Source: CALMEC01 sp963777565 (GTDB lineage Bacteria > Actinomycetota > Thermoleophilia > Miltoncostaeales > Miltoncostaeaceae). Taken from it: a DNA stretch of 64,000 nucleotides. Shown in pieces: positions 17,818 to 27,655 of this stretch. Location of the stretch: the NCBI GenBank assembly GCA_963777565.1, contig CAVZQZ010000009.1, forward strand, positions 868,001 through 932,000. The letters are read 5' to 3'. How positions within the stretch are numbered: the stretch's first letter is position 1; every line of letters starts with the position of its first letter. Below the pieces are notes generated by a model, which did no database searches, was not told the DNA's origin, and worked only from the letters and a program-made list of their open reading frames with translations. Both the position numbers and the translations under genes were made by a program.

Positions 17818-18357
17818 TCAGGCGGTGTGGGCGGCGGCGATGACCCGCATCGCCGCCTCGGGGTCGCCCACGAGATGTACATGACGCAGGTCGTGGTCGT
17901 CGATCACGAGCTCGCGTGCGAGCACGGGCACGAGCCGTTCCCAGCGAGCCCCCACGAGGATGAGCGGCGCGAGGGCATGGTCGCGCTGCTTGAGGTTCCA
18001 CGCGAGGGCGACTTCGGCGAGCGTGCCGATGCCTCCGCCCACGGCGATGAGCGCGTCCGCGGCGACGAGCTCGGCGAGCCGTGCGAGCAGGTTGGGCGTG
18101 CGCCGCTCCTCCACCACCCACCGGTTGGGGGACGCGCGATCGATCCAGTCGGCGACGGTCACGCCGATCACGTGTCCACCGGCGTCGCCAGCGCCCCGCG
18201 ACGCGGCCTCCATCGCGCCGTGGTATCCCCCGGTCATCACCGCCCAGCCCGACTCTGCGAGGAGCCTGCCCGTACGAGCGGCGACGACGTACTCGGCGTC
18301 TCCCTCCGTCACACGGGCACTGCCGAACACCGACGCGACCGGCATGCCGCCGGTCAC
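17818..18357 (-). CDS. LOG-family protein (nucleotide phosphoribohydrolase-like)
   Basis: 179-residue Rossmann-type protein of the LOG/TIGR00725 group, related to cytokinin riboside 5'-monophosphate phosphoribohydrolases. MPVASVFGSARV opens the fold, SGWAVMTGGYHGAMEAASRGA forms the nucleotide loop, and GGGIGTLAEVALAW corresponds to the family PGGxGTxxE motif with Gly in place of Pro. The GTG start overlaps the acuC stop by 4 bases; an ATG four codons in is an alternative. The natural substrate is unknown. Confidence 0.8.
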   Translation of the reverse strand: MTGGMPVASVFGSARVTEGDAEYVVAARTGRLLAESGWAVMTGGYHGAMEAASRGAGDAGGHVIGVTVADWIDRASPNRWVVEERRTPNLLARLAELVAADALIAVGGGIGTLAEVALAWNLKQRDHALAPLILVGARWERLVPVLARELVIDDHDLRHVHLVGDPEAAMRVIAAAHTA

Positions 18358-19529
18358 TGAGCCGGAGTGGGAACGCCGCCGACGAGGCCCTTCGCCTGGT
18401 CGACGACCTGCTCGGCCTCGAGGTCGGCCCGATCGCGGTGCTCAACCGGCACCTCTGGACCGGGATCCTGACGAAGCCGCGGGGTGAGGCTCCGGCCCGT
18501 TCGCTCCGAGGCGGCCGCGAGCCAGGCGGCCGGGATCTCGTCGGGCAGGTCCGCGCCGACCATCTCGGCGAACAGGAGCGACCACGCCCGCGGGAGCACG
18601 TCGACGTTGTATCCGCCGCCCCCGAGGGCGACCCACTTGCCGCCCGCCGCGTCGAAGGCGAGGTCGTGGAGTGATTTCCACAGGCGCGGGAAGGCATCCA
18701 TCGTCACCTGCAGGTGAGCGAGCGGATCGGCGTGATGGGGATCGACCCCGTTCTGGGTTACGAGGACGTCGGGCTTGAATGCCCGGACCGCCGGGGCGAT
18801 GACCTCGTCGACCGCTCGCAGGTACGGCGTCGATCCGGCGAACGCCGGCAGCGGGATATTGAGCGATGTGCCCTCGCCGCCGCCGGTCCCGCGCTCGCCG
18901 AGGCCACCGGTGCCCGGGAACAGGAACCGGCCACTTTCGTGCACCGAGCACGTGAGCACGCGGGGGTCGTCGTAGAAGATCCACTGCGTGCCGTCACCGT
19001 GGTGCACGTCGACGTCGACGTAGGCGACGCGCTCGGCGCCGGCGTCGAGCAACGCGCGGATCGCGACCGCCGGGTCGTTGTAGATGCAGAAGCCCGCCGC
19101 GCGGTTCGCGAACGCGTGGTGCAGCCCCCCGCCCGGGCAGAAGACCTGGTCGACCGTGCCTCGCCACACGGCGAGCGCGGCGGTGACGGAGGCACCGCAG
19201 ATCTCGGCTGCGGCCTCGTGCATTCCCGCGAACGCCGGGGTGTCGCCGCCGGCTCCGAGCCCCCAGTTCGTCGCCTCCCATGCGGCCGCAAGGATGGGAT
19301 CGGCGCTGTAGCGTCGCACGGCCTCGACATAGGCGGGGGCGTGGACCTTCTCGATCGCTTCGTCGGTCGCGGGCTCCGGGTCGATCTCGACGACGCCCTC
19401 GCGGTCGAGCATGCCGTACGCACGGATGAGCTCCACCGCGAGCGACCGCGTCGCGGGCGACAGCGGGTGATCGTCGCCGAGGTCGTAGGCGCCGAGTGCG
19501 TCACGTCCGACGAAGCCGGTCCGCGTCAC
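18354..19529 (-). CDS. acuC: Histone-deacetylase-family protein (AcuC-like)
   Basis: Zinc-dependent lysine deacetylase of the class I HDAC/AcuC type; in Bacillus AcuC deacetylates acetyl-CoA synthetase. The 391-residue protein shows the HDAC hallmarks: GGGLHHAFANRAAGFCIYND, the zinc and charge-relay motif YVDVDVHHGDGTQ, VLTCSVHESGRFLFPGTG, the second zinc Asp in NGVDPHHADPL, and GGGGYNVD. The GTG at 19529 has GAGGG upstream and is preferred to the TTG at 19550. A LOG-family gene overlaps its stop. Confidence 0.9.
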   Translation of the reverse strand: MTRTGFVGRDALGAYDLGDDHPLSPATRSLAVELIRAYGMLDREGVVEIDPEPATDEAIEKVHAPAYVEAVRRYSADPILAAAWEATNWGLGAGGDTPAFAGMHEAAAEICGASVTAALAVWRGTVDQVFCPGGGLHHAFANRAAGFCIYNDPAVAIRALLDAGAERVAYVDVDVHHGDGTQWIFYDDPRVLTCSVHESGRFLFPGTGGLGERGTGGGEGTSLNIPLPAFAGSTPYLRAVDEVIAPAVRAFKPDVLVTQNGVDPHHADPLAHLQVTMDAFPRLWKSLHDLAFDAAGGKWVALGGGGYNVDVLPRAWSLLFAEMVGADLPDEIPAAWLAAASERTGRSLTPRLRQDPGPEVPVEHRDRADLEAEQVVDQAKGLVGGVPTPAQ

Positions 19530-19539
19530 CTTCGAACCC

Positions 19540-19821
19540 TCAGGTGACAACGTTCCACGGCACGATGCGCCAGTCGGTCACCAGCTCGGCGCGGATGTAG
19601 GGATCGCGCTCCACGAACCGCCGGACCTCGCCTTCGTCGTCGCCCGCGAACACGATCGCCGCCCCGGAGACCGGATCGCCGAGCGCTCCACCGGCGACGA
19701 CCTTCCCGTCCTGCTTGTACCCCTGCACGAGCGCGAGATGGTCGGGACGGTGGGGCGCGCGGCGCTCGACGATGTCCGCCACGTAGTCATAGAACAAGAT
19801 GAGGTACCGCCCCGCGTCCAT
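19540..19821 (-). CDS. YCII-domain protein
   Basis: 93-residue ferredoxin-like protein starting MDAGRYLILFYDYVADIVERR. It has the YCII family pattern: a His-containing HRPDHLALVQGYKQDGKVVAGGAL segment, GAAIVFAGDDEGEVRRFVERDPYI, and a C-terminal WRIVPWNVV strand. The His and Asp of the family's active-site pair appear present. The downstream ATG is chosen because the longer form only adds sequence shared with the divergent pabB promoter region. A TATGCT box 7 bases before the ATG suggests a leaderless transcript. Confidence 0.8.
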   Translation of the reverse strand: MDAGRYLILFYDYVADIVERRAPHRPDHLALVQGYKQDGKVVAGGALGDPVSGAAIVFAGDDEGEVRRFVERDPYIRAELVTDWRIVPWNVVT

Positions 19822-19856
19822 ACACCCAGCATACGCCCGTCCGGCATGCTCCACCC

Positions 19857-21125
19857 GTGTCATCGGCCACCTCGAATCTCGGCCTGCGACGGCTCGATCG
19901 AGCCGTGCGTCCAGGGGCGCTGCTGGGCGCGCTCGCGGACCGTGAGCGCCCGGTCCTCGCGGCCTTCGCCGGACACGTGATCGTCGCGGCCGACCCCGGC
20001 GAGGTCGTCACCGGGCCGGGGGCGTGGGATGCGCTCGACATCCGCTGCGAGCCGCGGTCGCGAGGGCCGGAAGCGGCGGCGGGCAGCTGGATCGGTCTGC
20101 TCGCCTACGACCTCGGAGGCACGATCGAGCGGTTGCCCGTTCCGCATGCCGATCCCGGGGGTCCCCCGCTTGCCAGCGTCGGCCGCTACGACACCGTGGC
20201 GATCTTCGACCCCTACGGCGGCTGCACGCTGGCGAGCGTCGACGGCGAGCGGGCCCTCGACCGCCTCGCCGGCGCCGCCGAACGGGCGCACGGGGTCGCC
20301 CGGCCCGCCGCCGCCGCGGAGGGGGTCGAGGTCGTGACATCGCTCCATGCGGATGCATACCGCGCCGCGGTGGAGCGAGCACGGGAGCTCATCCGGGCGG
20401 GCGACTGCTACCAGGTGAACCTGGCGCAGCGACTCAGCGTGCCCTGGCCGGCGTCGCCGCTGGCGCTGGCGGAGCAGCTGTGGGAGGCGGCGGGGCCGTC
20501 GTCGCATCGCGCCTTTCTGGGGCTAGCCGAGGGGGCGGTGGTGTCGGCATCGCCCGAGCGGCTGGTGCGCGTCGCGGACGGGGTGGCCGACAGCGAGCCG
20601 ATCAAGGGCACCGCGCCGCCCGGCGAGTGGGAGCGCCTCTCGGCAAGCCCGAAAGACCGTGCCGAGCACGTGATGATCGTCGACCTCGTGCGCAACGACC
20701 TCGGCCGGGTCGCCCGAGCCGGGGGGGTGTCCGTGCCGCGCCTCTTCGGCTATCTGAGCACGCCCTACGTGGAGCACATGGTCAGCGAGGTTCGCGCCGA
20801 GCTTCGCAGCGACGTCACCGCCGCCGAGGTGCTCCGCGCTGTCTTCCCGGGAGGCTCCGTGACCGGGACGCCCAAGGTGCGGGCGATGGAGGTGATCCGC
20901 GAGCTCGAGCCGGTGTCGCGCGGCCCCGCGTTCGGCAGCGTCGTGACCGTCGGGACCGACGGCGCGATCGAGGCGAGCGTGACCATCCGCACCGCATGGG
21001 TTGCGCACGACGAGGCGAGGTACTGGTGCGGCGGCGCGGTGGTGTGGGATTCGGACCCCGAGTCGGAGCGGCGGGAGGCATGGGCCAAGGCGACGCCATT
21101 CCTGCGGGCGGTGGCGGCGCGGTGA
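19857..21125 (+). CDS. pabB: Aminodeoxychorismate synthase component I
   Basis: With a glutaminase partner, converts chorismate to 4-amino-4-deoxychorismate for folate. The 422-residue chorismate-binding enzyme has SPERLVRV, PIKGTAPPGEWERL, HVMIVDLVRNDLGRV, FPGGSVTGTPKVRAMEVIRELEP and a C-terminal YWCGGAVVWDSDPE. The PIKGT motif contains the Lys characteristic of PabB (anthranilate synthase has PIAGT). pabC overlaps its stop by 4 bases; pabA is not in the window. The GTG start lies 35 bases from the divergent YCII gene. Confidence 0.92.
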   Translation: MSSATSNLGLRRLDRAVRPGALLGALADRERPVLAAFAGHVIVAADPGEVVTGPGAWDALDIRCEPRSRGPEAAAGSWIGLLAYDLGGTIERLPVPHADPGGPPLASVGRYDTVAIFDPYGGCTLASVDGERALDRLAGAAERAHGVARPAAAAEGVEVVTSLHADAYRAAVERARELIRAGDCYQVNLAQRLSVPWPASPLALAEQLWEAAGPSSHRAFLGLAEGAVVSASPERLVRVADGVADSEPIKGTAPPGEWERLSASPKDRAEHVMIVDLVRNDLGRVARAGGVSVPRLFGYLSTPYVEHMVSEVRAELRSDVTAAEVLRAVFPGGSVTGTPKVRAMEVIRELEPVSRGPAFGSVVTVGTDGAIEASVTIRTAWVAHDEARYWCGGAVVWDSDPESERREAWAKATPFLRAVAAR

Positions 21126-21922
21126 GCCGCGTGGTGTGGCTGGATCGCGGCTTCGTCGACCCCGGCGCCGCCGCGCTGTCGATCGACGACCCCGCCGTGC
21201 GCTACGGCGAGGGCCTGTTCGAGACGATGCGCGCGGACGGCACGATCCCCTTGCTCGCCCGCCATCTCCGCCGGCTCGAACGCTCGATCGCGTCGCTCGA
21301 ACTGGCGCCGATGCCGGGGCTCGACGCCGTACGGGCCGCAGCCGAGGCCGTGGCGGCGGCGCTGCCGGCCGGCCCCGCCCGGATCCGGGTGACCGTGACG
21401 CCCCGCCCGACGCTTCTCGTCGAGGGCGAGCCGCTGGCACCGGACCACCCCGGGCGTCTCGCGGTGGCGGCGTTTCGCGGCCTGTGGCATCCGGGGCGTG
21501 CGATCGCGGAGCACAAGACGCTGTCGTTCATCGGCTGGCGCGACTCCCAGCGGCGCGCGGCCGCCGCCGGCGCGGACACCGCGCTCCTGCTGGACGCCGA
21601 CGGCCGGCTCGGCGAGGCGAGCACCGCAAACGTGTTCTGCGTGATTGACGGGGAACTCGTGACGCCTCCCGTGCGGGGGATCCTGCCGGGCGTCATTCGT
21701 GAGCTGGTCCTGGAGCTCACGGCTGCGCGGGAGGAGCCGCTCGACGAGCCGATATGGCGGGCCGCCGACGAGATGTTCCTGACGAGCGGCGTGCGCGGGG
21801 TCGCCGGGGTCGAGACGTGCGACGGGAGGGTGATCGGAGACGGCGGCGAAGCCCTCACCACGGAGGTCGCGACCCTCGTCGCGGAGCGGCTCCGAGCGTT
21901 GGGCAACGGTCTCAAACACTAG
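21122..21922 (+). CDS. pabC: Aminodeoxychorismate lyase (PLP fold type IV)
   Basis: Releases pyruvate from aminodeoxychorismate to give 4-aminobenzoate. 266 residues of the class IV aminotransferase fold: DPAVRYGEGLFETMRADG, the PLP-binding Lys in EHKTLSFIGW, GRLGEASTANVFCVIDGEL and TPPVRGILPGVIRE, then EMFLTSGVRGVAGV. A branched-chain or D-amino-acid aminotransferase is the alternative by fold alone, but the 4-base overlap with pabB makes PabC much more likely. Confidence 0.88.
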   Translation: MSRVVWLDRGFVDPGAAALSIDDPAVRYGEGLFETMRADGTIPLLARHLRRLERSIASLELAPMPGLDAVRAAAEAVAAALPAGPARIRVTVTPRPTLLVEGEPLAPDHPGRLAVAAFRGLWHPGRAIAEHKTLSFIGWRDSQRRAAAAGADTALLLDADGRLGEASTANVFCVIDGELVTPPVRGILPGVIRELVLELTAAREEPLDEPIWRAADEMFLTSGVRGVAGVETCDGRVIGDGGEALTTEVATLVAERLRALGNGLKH

Positions 21923-21987
21923 GAGAGTTTGGAGTTTTGGTTGTCAGCGCATATGGTCCCATTAGCAGGGCAATCGGGAGAGCAGGG

Positions 21988-24039
21988 ATGCGCAGTTTGA
22001 GACTCATGCTTGCGGTCTTCGCGCTGGCAGTTGCCGGCGTCGCGCCGGCCCATGCCCGGGAACTCATCGTGGGGGGAACGAGCGCACCGCCGGGCTCATG
22101 GCCGTCGATCGTGGCCCTTGTGCAACCGCTCCCCGCCACCCCGTCCGCAACACAGTTCTGCGGCGGGACCCTGATCGACGTCCAGGCCGTCCTCACAGCG
22201 GGGCACTGCGTCAACGACGGGGCAGGCGGAGTCATGAGCCCCGCGAGCTTGGACGTGCTCGTCGGCATCACCGACCTCGGCGCGCCGGCTGCCTCGTATC
22301 AGCGAATCCACGTCAGCTCGATCGAGCGGCATCCGAGCTTCGACGGCATAACCCTCGACAACGATGTGGCGATACTCCACCTCGCGGAGACGGCGAGTAC
22401 TGGCCAGGTGATGGACCTCGCGGCGCCGACGGATGCAACCCGGTGGGAAGCCGGCGACGCCGCGCAGATCGCCGGTTGGGGGCTCGTGCTCCCGCCGAGC
22501 AATCCAGCCGCGACCGCACCAGACGCGCTGCAGCAAGCTGACGTCAAGATCGTCGCCGACGCGAGCTGCTCCTCGGCACAGTCGTACGGTCCGGTCATCT
22601 TCAATCCGTCGCTCATGGTGTGCGCGGGCCTGTTCGGTGTGGGTGGAGTCGACGCGTGCAACGGCGACAGCGGCGGCCCGCTCGTGGTGACCGGCCTGAA
22701 CGGCACCAAAGTCCTGGTCGGCGCGACCAGCTTCACCGACTCTGCCCACCCGTGCGGCGATCCCAACTTTCCCGCCGTCTACTCCCGGCTCTCGGCGCTC
22801 CGATCGTTCGTTTACGCCGGACTGTCTCCGCCGGGTCAGCCGTCGCAGCCCTCCGCGGTCGCAACGTCGGGGGGAGCGAGCCTTTCGTGGAGCCCGCCCG
22901 CAGCTCCCGGAGGACGGGCGATCGCCGGGTACCGGATCACGACGCGCGTGAACGGAAATCCGGTGGGCACCGTCGATCGTCCCGCGAACCCGGCCTCGGC
23001 TGTGATCACCGGCCTGGCGTGCGCCACCACCTACACGTTCACGGTGACTGCGGCGAACGCCGTCGGGCTCGGTTCAGCGTCCGCCCCGTCCAACGCCCTC
23101 TCGATGGACATGAGTCCCCCGTCGAACACGGGGCTGCCCGTCGTCGGCGGGACGGCGGGCATCGGCAAGGTGCTCACGGCCAGCAGCGGCGGGTGGCTGA
23201 GCTGCTCCCCGACGTCCTACGCCTACCAGTGGCTCGCCGACCGCGGATCGGGGGTCTTCCAGCCGATCGCCGGGCAGAACGGGCCGCAGTATGTCGTCAC
23301 TCCCTCCGACGCCGGCGCACGGCTGCGGGTGCGGGTGACCGCGACGAACGGCTTCGGCGCGACGCCGGCCGACGCCACCCCGACCGCGCCGGTTCCGCCG
23401 GTGCCGCTCAACCTCGCCGCGCCCGTGACCACCGGTTACGGGCGGGTCGGCAAGCCGCTCTCGGCGAGCGCAGGAACCTGGAACGTCACCGACGGGATCA
23501 CCTACCAGTGGAGTCGCGAAACCGCGCCGGGCTCCGGTGTCTTCGTCCCGATCGCCGGAGCCACAGCAGCGACGTACATCCCCTCCGCGCCGGACGTCCG
23601 CTCCCGGCTGCGGGTCGTCGTGACCGTCACAAACGCCTCCGGCTCCGCGACGGCGACCTCGAACGCGGTCATGGCGCGTCCGCGCTTCCGCGTCGTGTCG
23701 ACCACGTCTCCGAAAGTCGCGTTGACGTCGGTGGACCTCGCGACCGTCGCGCTCCGGCTGCAGGCGGAGCCACGGACACGGCTCGCGATCAGAATCGTCG
23801 ACCCCGCCGGGGCGATCCGCACGCCGATCTCCAAGTCGAGCCGGATCGACGGGGCCGCCCCCCGCGTGGTGACGCGTCGCCTGACGGCGCGACTCGGAAC
23901 GTCATCGATCCACCCGATCACGGTGGCCTTCCGGGGCCGGTCACGGGGGACCCTGCGGACGGTCCGGATCGTGATCGTCGCGACGAGCACCCTCGGCGAG
24001 CGCGCCGAGACGACGGTCAGGGCTCGCGTCCGCCTCTGA
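21988..24039 (+). CDS. Secreted trypsin-like protease with fibronectin and Ig-like domains
   Basis: 683-residue exported serine protease. The signal peptide LMLAVFALAVAGVAPAHA ends before RELIVGGTS. The S1 domain has His73 (LTAGHC), Asp126 (DNDVAIL) and Ser228 (GDSGGP). A fibronectin type III domain (about 280-370) follows, then two Ig-like modules of the type KVLTASSGGWLS...YQWLADRG and KPLSASAGTWNV...YQWSRET, and a beta-rich tail. No wall anchor is visible. The ATG at 21988 follows GGGAGAGCAGGG; the long upstream in-frame extension is antisense or out-of-frame pabC. It converges with another secreted protease. Confidence 0.85.
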   Translation: MRSLRLMLAVFALAVAGVAPAHARELIVGGTSAPPGSWPSIVALVQPLPATPSATQFCGGTLIDVQAVLTAGHCVNDGAGGVMSPASLDVLVGITDLGAPAASYQRIHVSSIERHPSFDGITLDNDVAILHLAETASTGQVMDLAAPTDATRWEAGDAAQIAGWGLVLPPSNPAATAPDALQQADVKIVADASCSSAQSYGPVIFNPSLMVCAGLFGVGGVDACNGDSGGPLVVTGLNGTKVLVGATSFTDSAHPCGDPNFPAVYSRLSALRSFVYAGLSPPGQPSQPSAVATSGGASLSWSPPAAPGGRAIAGYRITTRVNGNPVGTVDRPANPASAVITGLACATTYTFTVTAANAVGLGSASAPSNALSMDMSPPSNTGLPVVGGTAGIGKVLTASSGGWLSCSPTSYAYQWLADRGSGVFQPIAGQNGPQYVVTPSDAGARLRVRVTATNGFGATPADATPTAPVPPVPLNLAAPVTTGYGRVGKPLSASAGTWNVTDGITYQWSRETAPGSGVFVPIAGATAATYIPSAPDVRSRLRVVVTVTNASGSATATSNAVMARPRFRVVSTTSPKVALTSVDLATVALRLQAEPRTRLAIRIVDPAGAIRTPISKSSRIDGAAPRVVTRRLTARLGTSSIHPITVAFRGRSRGTLRTVRIVIVATSTLGERAETTVRARVRL

Positions 24040-24054
24040 CCTGCCCCCCGGGAG

Positions 24055-25809
24055 TCAGAGCCGCTGGATCTTGAGCGTGTAGTCGCCCCCGCCGGCGACC
24101 GCGTAGACCGTGACGAAATGCCGGCCCGATTCACGCGCGCGTACGACCACGGTCCGTATGCCGGGTGTGGACCGCTTCGCGCTGCCGAGGAGCTTCGCGT
24201 TGAACTGGCGGTCGGTCAGCACTGTCGGCGAGACCGACGGTGAGGACGGGCGGAACACGTAGAGGCCGAGGCGGCCCCTCGGCGCCACGATCGTGACCTT
24301 GAGCCGCTCGCCCTTGCGCAGCAGCACCGGGTAGGTGTCGATCGGGTCGTCGTTGAAGTCGGCGCGCGCCCGAAGCCGCTGCGGCGCCCGCGTGGCACGC
24401 AGGGTCTGGTTCTTCGGCAGCCACTTGACGTCGTCGTTCATCTCGCTGAGGTCGTCGACCGGTGCCGGTGCCTGCGAGGCCGCCATGGCGTTGACGATGC
24501 CCCACCCCTCGGTGCTGTTGCGTCCGATCGGGCCCCGACTGGAAGTGGACTGGAGGATTCGCGTCACCTGGTATGGCGTGATCCCGGGGTGCGAGGCGAA
24601 CACGAGCGCGGCGACGCCGGCGACGTACGGGGCGGCCATCGACGTGCCCGACTTGAACCCATAGCCCGGGGCGAACTGGCCCTCCCCCACTGCGAGCGGG
24701 ATCGTCGAGGCGATGTTGACCCCCGGCGCGAGCACGTCGACGGAGTAGTTGAAGTTCGAGAAGCGCGCGCGCCCGTAGGCCCTGGGACAGTCGATGAGCT
24801 CGACGATGCCGTCGCATTGCGCGCCCACGCCGATCACGTGATCGTACGCCGCCGGGTAGTTGAGCGGGTTGTCCTCGAGCCCCTCGTTGCCCACCGACGC
24901 CACGATGAGCGCGCCGTTCTTGAACGCCCAGTTGACCGTGTCCTGGAAGGCCTGGGAGTACCCGGGTCCGCCGGAGGAGATGTTGATGACCTTGGCGCCG
25001 TTGGTGACGGCCCAGCGAATACCGCGGATCATGGTCGCGTCGGTGCTACGCCCGAGCGCGTCGGCGATCTGGACCGGCATCACCTTCGAGACGCCCGGCA
25101 CGGCCGGGCTGGGCGACGCGGGTGCAACGCCCACCACGCCGATGCCGTTCGCCGGAGCCGCCGCGATGCCGGCGACGTGTGTGCCGTGGCCGCGTTCGCC
25201 GATGTCCTCGGCGCTCCCCGTGTTGCGGATCGTGCTGCGCGGCGCCACGAGCAGACCCGGTTCGCGCCACTCCTCGTGAGTCGAGTCGACCCCGGAGTCC
25301 AGGATCGCGATGGTCGGCCGGTCGTAGGCCGCGAGACCCGGCGCCCACGTGCCGCGGTGCAGACTCCACTCCTGGTTCGGCGACGGCTGCGCATAGAACG
25401 GATCGGTCGGCTCGGGCAACGTGACCGGGGGAAGCGGAGCCGGCGGCTGGGGACGCGGCTCGGTGAGCACGTCGCTGGTGCGCACGCGCGACCACTCGGC
25501 CCGTACGACCCGATCGCGGGCCAGCACCCGCTCGCGAGCGATCTCGACATCGTGTGGGCGCAGCTCCCAGACGCCGATCTCCGGCACGGAGGGGCGAGCG
25601 ACGCCGAGACTGGACAACCGGGCCTCACCGGTGGCGCGATCAGGACGGTCGGAGAACGTCACGAGCAGCACCCGGTCGGTGACCGGATGCGCGATCGCGT
25701 TCGTCGCCTTCGGCTGGGAGGACCGGGCGCCGAGCGCCGCGGCCGGCACGAGCGCCAGGAGCACGAAGATGGCGATGCCGTGGAGTGTCCGCGTCGTGAC
25801 GCTACTCAT
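24055..25809 (-). CDS. Secreted subtilisin-like protease (S8)
   Basis: 584-residue exported subtilase. A hydrophobic signal (ATRTLHG-IAIFVLLALVPAAALGA region) is followed by a propeptide-like segment (VLLVTFSDRP...RVVRAEWSRV). The catalytic domain has Asp in TIAILDSGVDSTH, His in RGHGTHVAGIAA, Asn in VASVGNEG and Ser in SGTSMAAPYVAG. A C-terminal beta-sandwich (LKVTIVAPRGRLGLYVF...GGDYTLKIQRL) resembles the pre-peptidase or P-domain-like modules often found after subtilases. The ATG at 25809 overlaps the nadE stop by 8 bases. Confidence 0.88.
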   Translation of the reverse strand: MSSVTTRTLHGIAIFVLLALVPAAALGARSSQPKATNAIAHPVTDRVLLVTFSDRPDRATGEARLSSLGVARPSVPEIGVWELRPHDVEIARERVLARDRVVRAEWSRVRTSDVLTEPRPQPPAPLPPVTLPEPTDPFYAQPSPNQEWSLHRGTWAPGLAAYDRPTIAILDSGVDSTHEEWREPGLLVAPRSTIRNTGSAEDIGERGHGTHVAGIAAAPANGIGVVGVAPASPSPAVPGVSKVMPVQIADALGRSTDATMIRGIRWAVTNGAKVINISSGGPGYSQAFQDTVNWAFKNGALIVASVGNEGLEDNPLNYPAAYDHVIGVGAQCDGIVELIDCPRAYGRARFSNFNYSVDVLAPGVNIASTIPLAVGEGQFAPGYGFKSGTSMAAPYVAGVAALVFASHPGITPYQVTRILQSTSSRGPIGRNSTEGWGIVNAMAASQAPAPVDDLSEMNDDVKWLPKNQTLRATRAPQRLRARADFNDDPIDTYPVLLRKGERLKVTIVAPRGRLGLYVFRPSSPSVSPTVLTDRQFNAKLLGSAKRSTPGIRTVVVRARESGRHFVTVYAVAGGGDYTLKIQRL

Positions 25810-27511
25810 ACTTGTTGGTGATCGGCATGCGTCGGTCCTTCCCAAAGGCGCGTGGGGTGATCTTGATGCCGATCGGTCCCTGACGACGCTTGTATTCGGC
25901 TCGGTCGACCATCCGAATCACCGACCGAACGACTTCGCGGGAACCGCCGTCGGGCTCGAGCCCGTCCGAGTTCCGGTCATGCTCCACGTACGCCCTGAGT
26001 ATAGGGTCGAGCACCTCGTACTCCGGCAGGGAGTCGGTATCGCGCTGGTCGGGGCGGAGCTCCGCCGAGGGAGCGCGTTCGATCGTATGGCGCGGGATCA
26101 CGTCGGCGGTGGCGGTCGCGTTGCGCCACTCGGCGAGCCGATACACCATGGTCTTCGCCACGTCGCGGATCGGCGCGAAGCCGCCGACCATGTCCCCGTA
26201 CAGCGTGCTGTAGCCCACGGCGATCTCGCTCTTGTTGCCCGTGGCGAGCACCATTCGGCCCAGCTTGTTCGAGAGCGCCATCAGCAGGGTCCCGCGGACC
26301 CGGGCCTGGATGTTCTCCTCGGCGATGTCGCGCGGCCTGCCGGCGAACGCTGCGGCCAGCGCGGCTTCGAACGCGCCGACGACCGGCGCGATCGGGATCA
26401 CCTCGAGGCCGATGCCGAGGTTCCCCGCGAGCGCCTCGGCGTCGGCGAGGCTCTCCGGGCTGGAGAACGTGGACGGCATCGCGACGCCGGTGACCCGCTC
26501 CGCCCCGAGCGCGTCAACCGCCATCGCCGCGGTGAGCGCCGAGTCGATCCCTCCGGAGAGCCCGATGAGCACGCCGGGAAAGCCGTTCTTGTCGACGTAG
26601 TCGCGAATGCCCAGCACGAGCGCCCGCCACAGCTCCTCCTCGGGCCCTGCGCACGGCGTCACCGCGTTCACTATCGACGCAGCCGGGGAGGTGGCGGGCA
26701 CGGTGGCTTCGATCCGGAGGGCCGGCGGCGTCTTGGCATCGGTGATGCGACGCACGAGCGGCTCCCGCAGGCGACGCCGGGCCGCGGCCCCCACCTCGAT
26801 GTCGGCGAACGCGACCTCCTCGGTGAACTGGCCGCAGCGGGCGACGATCTCGCCGGACGTGTCGAACAGCGCGGAGCGCCCATCGAATACCAGCTCGTCC
26901 TGCCCCCCGACGAGGTTGCAGAAGGCGAGCGCCGCGGCGCAGTCGTCGGCACGTGTGGCGAGCATCCGCTCGCGCGCGGCGCCCTTGCCCTGGTGATATG
27001 GCGACGCCGACACGCAGCAGATCAGGTCGAGCCGCGCGACGGCGAGGTCGCCGGCGACGGGGGCCGAGTACCAGATGTCCTCGCAGATGACGATGCCCAC
27101 GCGCGCCCCGTGGACGTCGATTACGAGTTGCTCGTCGCCTGCCTGGAAGTACCGCGCCTCGTCGAACACCCCGTAGTTCGGCAGGAACCGCTTGTGGTAG
27201 ACGGCCTGGATGCGCCCATCCGCCAGGACCGCCGCCGCGTTGAAGCAGTCGTCCTTCCAGTCGACGAAACCGACGATCGCGACGCCCTCGGTGACGTCGC
27301 GGGCGAGATCCTCGACCGCCGCCCGGCTGGCCGCGGCGAACTCCGGGCGCAGGAGCAGATCCTCGGGCGGGTAGCCGCACACGGCGAGCTCGGGCACGAG
27401 CGTGATGTGCGCGCCGCCCGCCGCGGCACGGCGGATCGCGTCGCGGACCCGCGCCGTGTTGCCCGGGATGTCGCCGACCACCGTATTGAGCTGCGCGAGA
27501 CCGACGCGCAC
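25802..27511 (-). CDS. nadE: Glutamine-dependent NAD+ synthetase
   Basis: Last step of NAD synthesis: amidates nicotinic acid adenine dinucleotide, using ammonia made in its own glutaminase domain. The 569-residue protein has an N-terminal nitrilase-type domain (Glu in LVPELAVCGYPPEDL, Lys in YHKRFLPNYGVFDE, Cys in VGIVICEDIW) and a C-terminal synthetase domain with SGGIDSAL (PP-loop) and LATGNKSEIAVGYSTLYGD. The GTG start is preceded by GAGGGAG at good spacing. It heads a two-gene overlapping unit with the subtilase. Confidence 0.95.
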   Translation of the reverse strand: MRVGLAQLNTVVGDIPGNTARVRDAIRRAAAGGAHITLVPELAVCGYPPEDLLLRPEFAAASRAAVEDLARDVTEGVAIVGFVDWKDDCFNAAAVLADGRIQAVYHKRFLPNYGVFDEARYFQAGDEQLVIDVHGARVGIVICEDIWYSAPVAGDLAVARLDLICCVSASPYHQGKGAARERMLATRADDCAAALAFCNLVGGQDELVFDGRSALFDTSGEIVARCGQFTEEVAFADIEVGAAARRRLREPLVRRITDAKTPPALRIEATVPATSPAASIVNAVTPCAGPEEELWRALVLGIRDYVDKNGFPGVLIGLSGGIDSALTAAMAVDALGAERVTGVAMPSTFSSPESLADAEALAGNLGIGLEVIPIAPVVGAFEAALAAAFAGRPRDIAEENIQARVRGTLLMALSNKLGRMVLATGNKSEIAVGYSTLYGDMVGGFAPIRDVAKTMVYRLAEWRNATATADVIPRHTIERAPSAELRPDQRDTDSLPEYEVLDPILRAYVEHDRNSDGLEPDGGSREVVRSVIRMVDRAEYKRRQGPIGIKITPRAFGKDRRMPITNKYE

Positions 27512-27655
27512 GTGTAGCGACTCCCTCGTTCGGCACGAACCACACGGCCGGGCGGGGCAGCGCGCGGTAGGCTAATCAAGCCGTTGGTTTTCCACGATAC
27601 GCCGAGTTCGCACGAACGAGAAGCTCCAGGCGGGCCGGCGACGAGAGGACATACG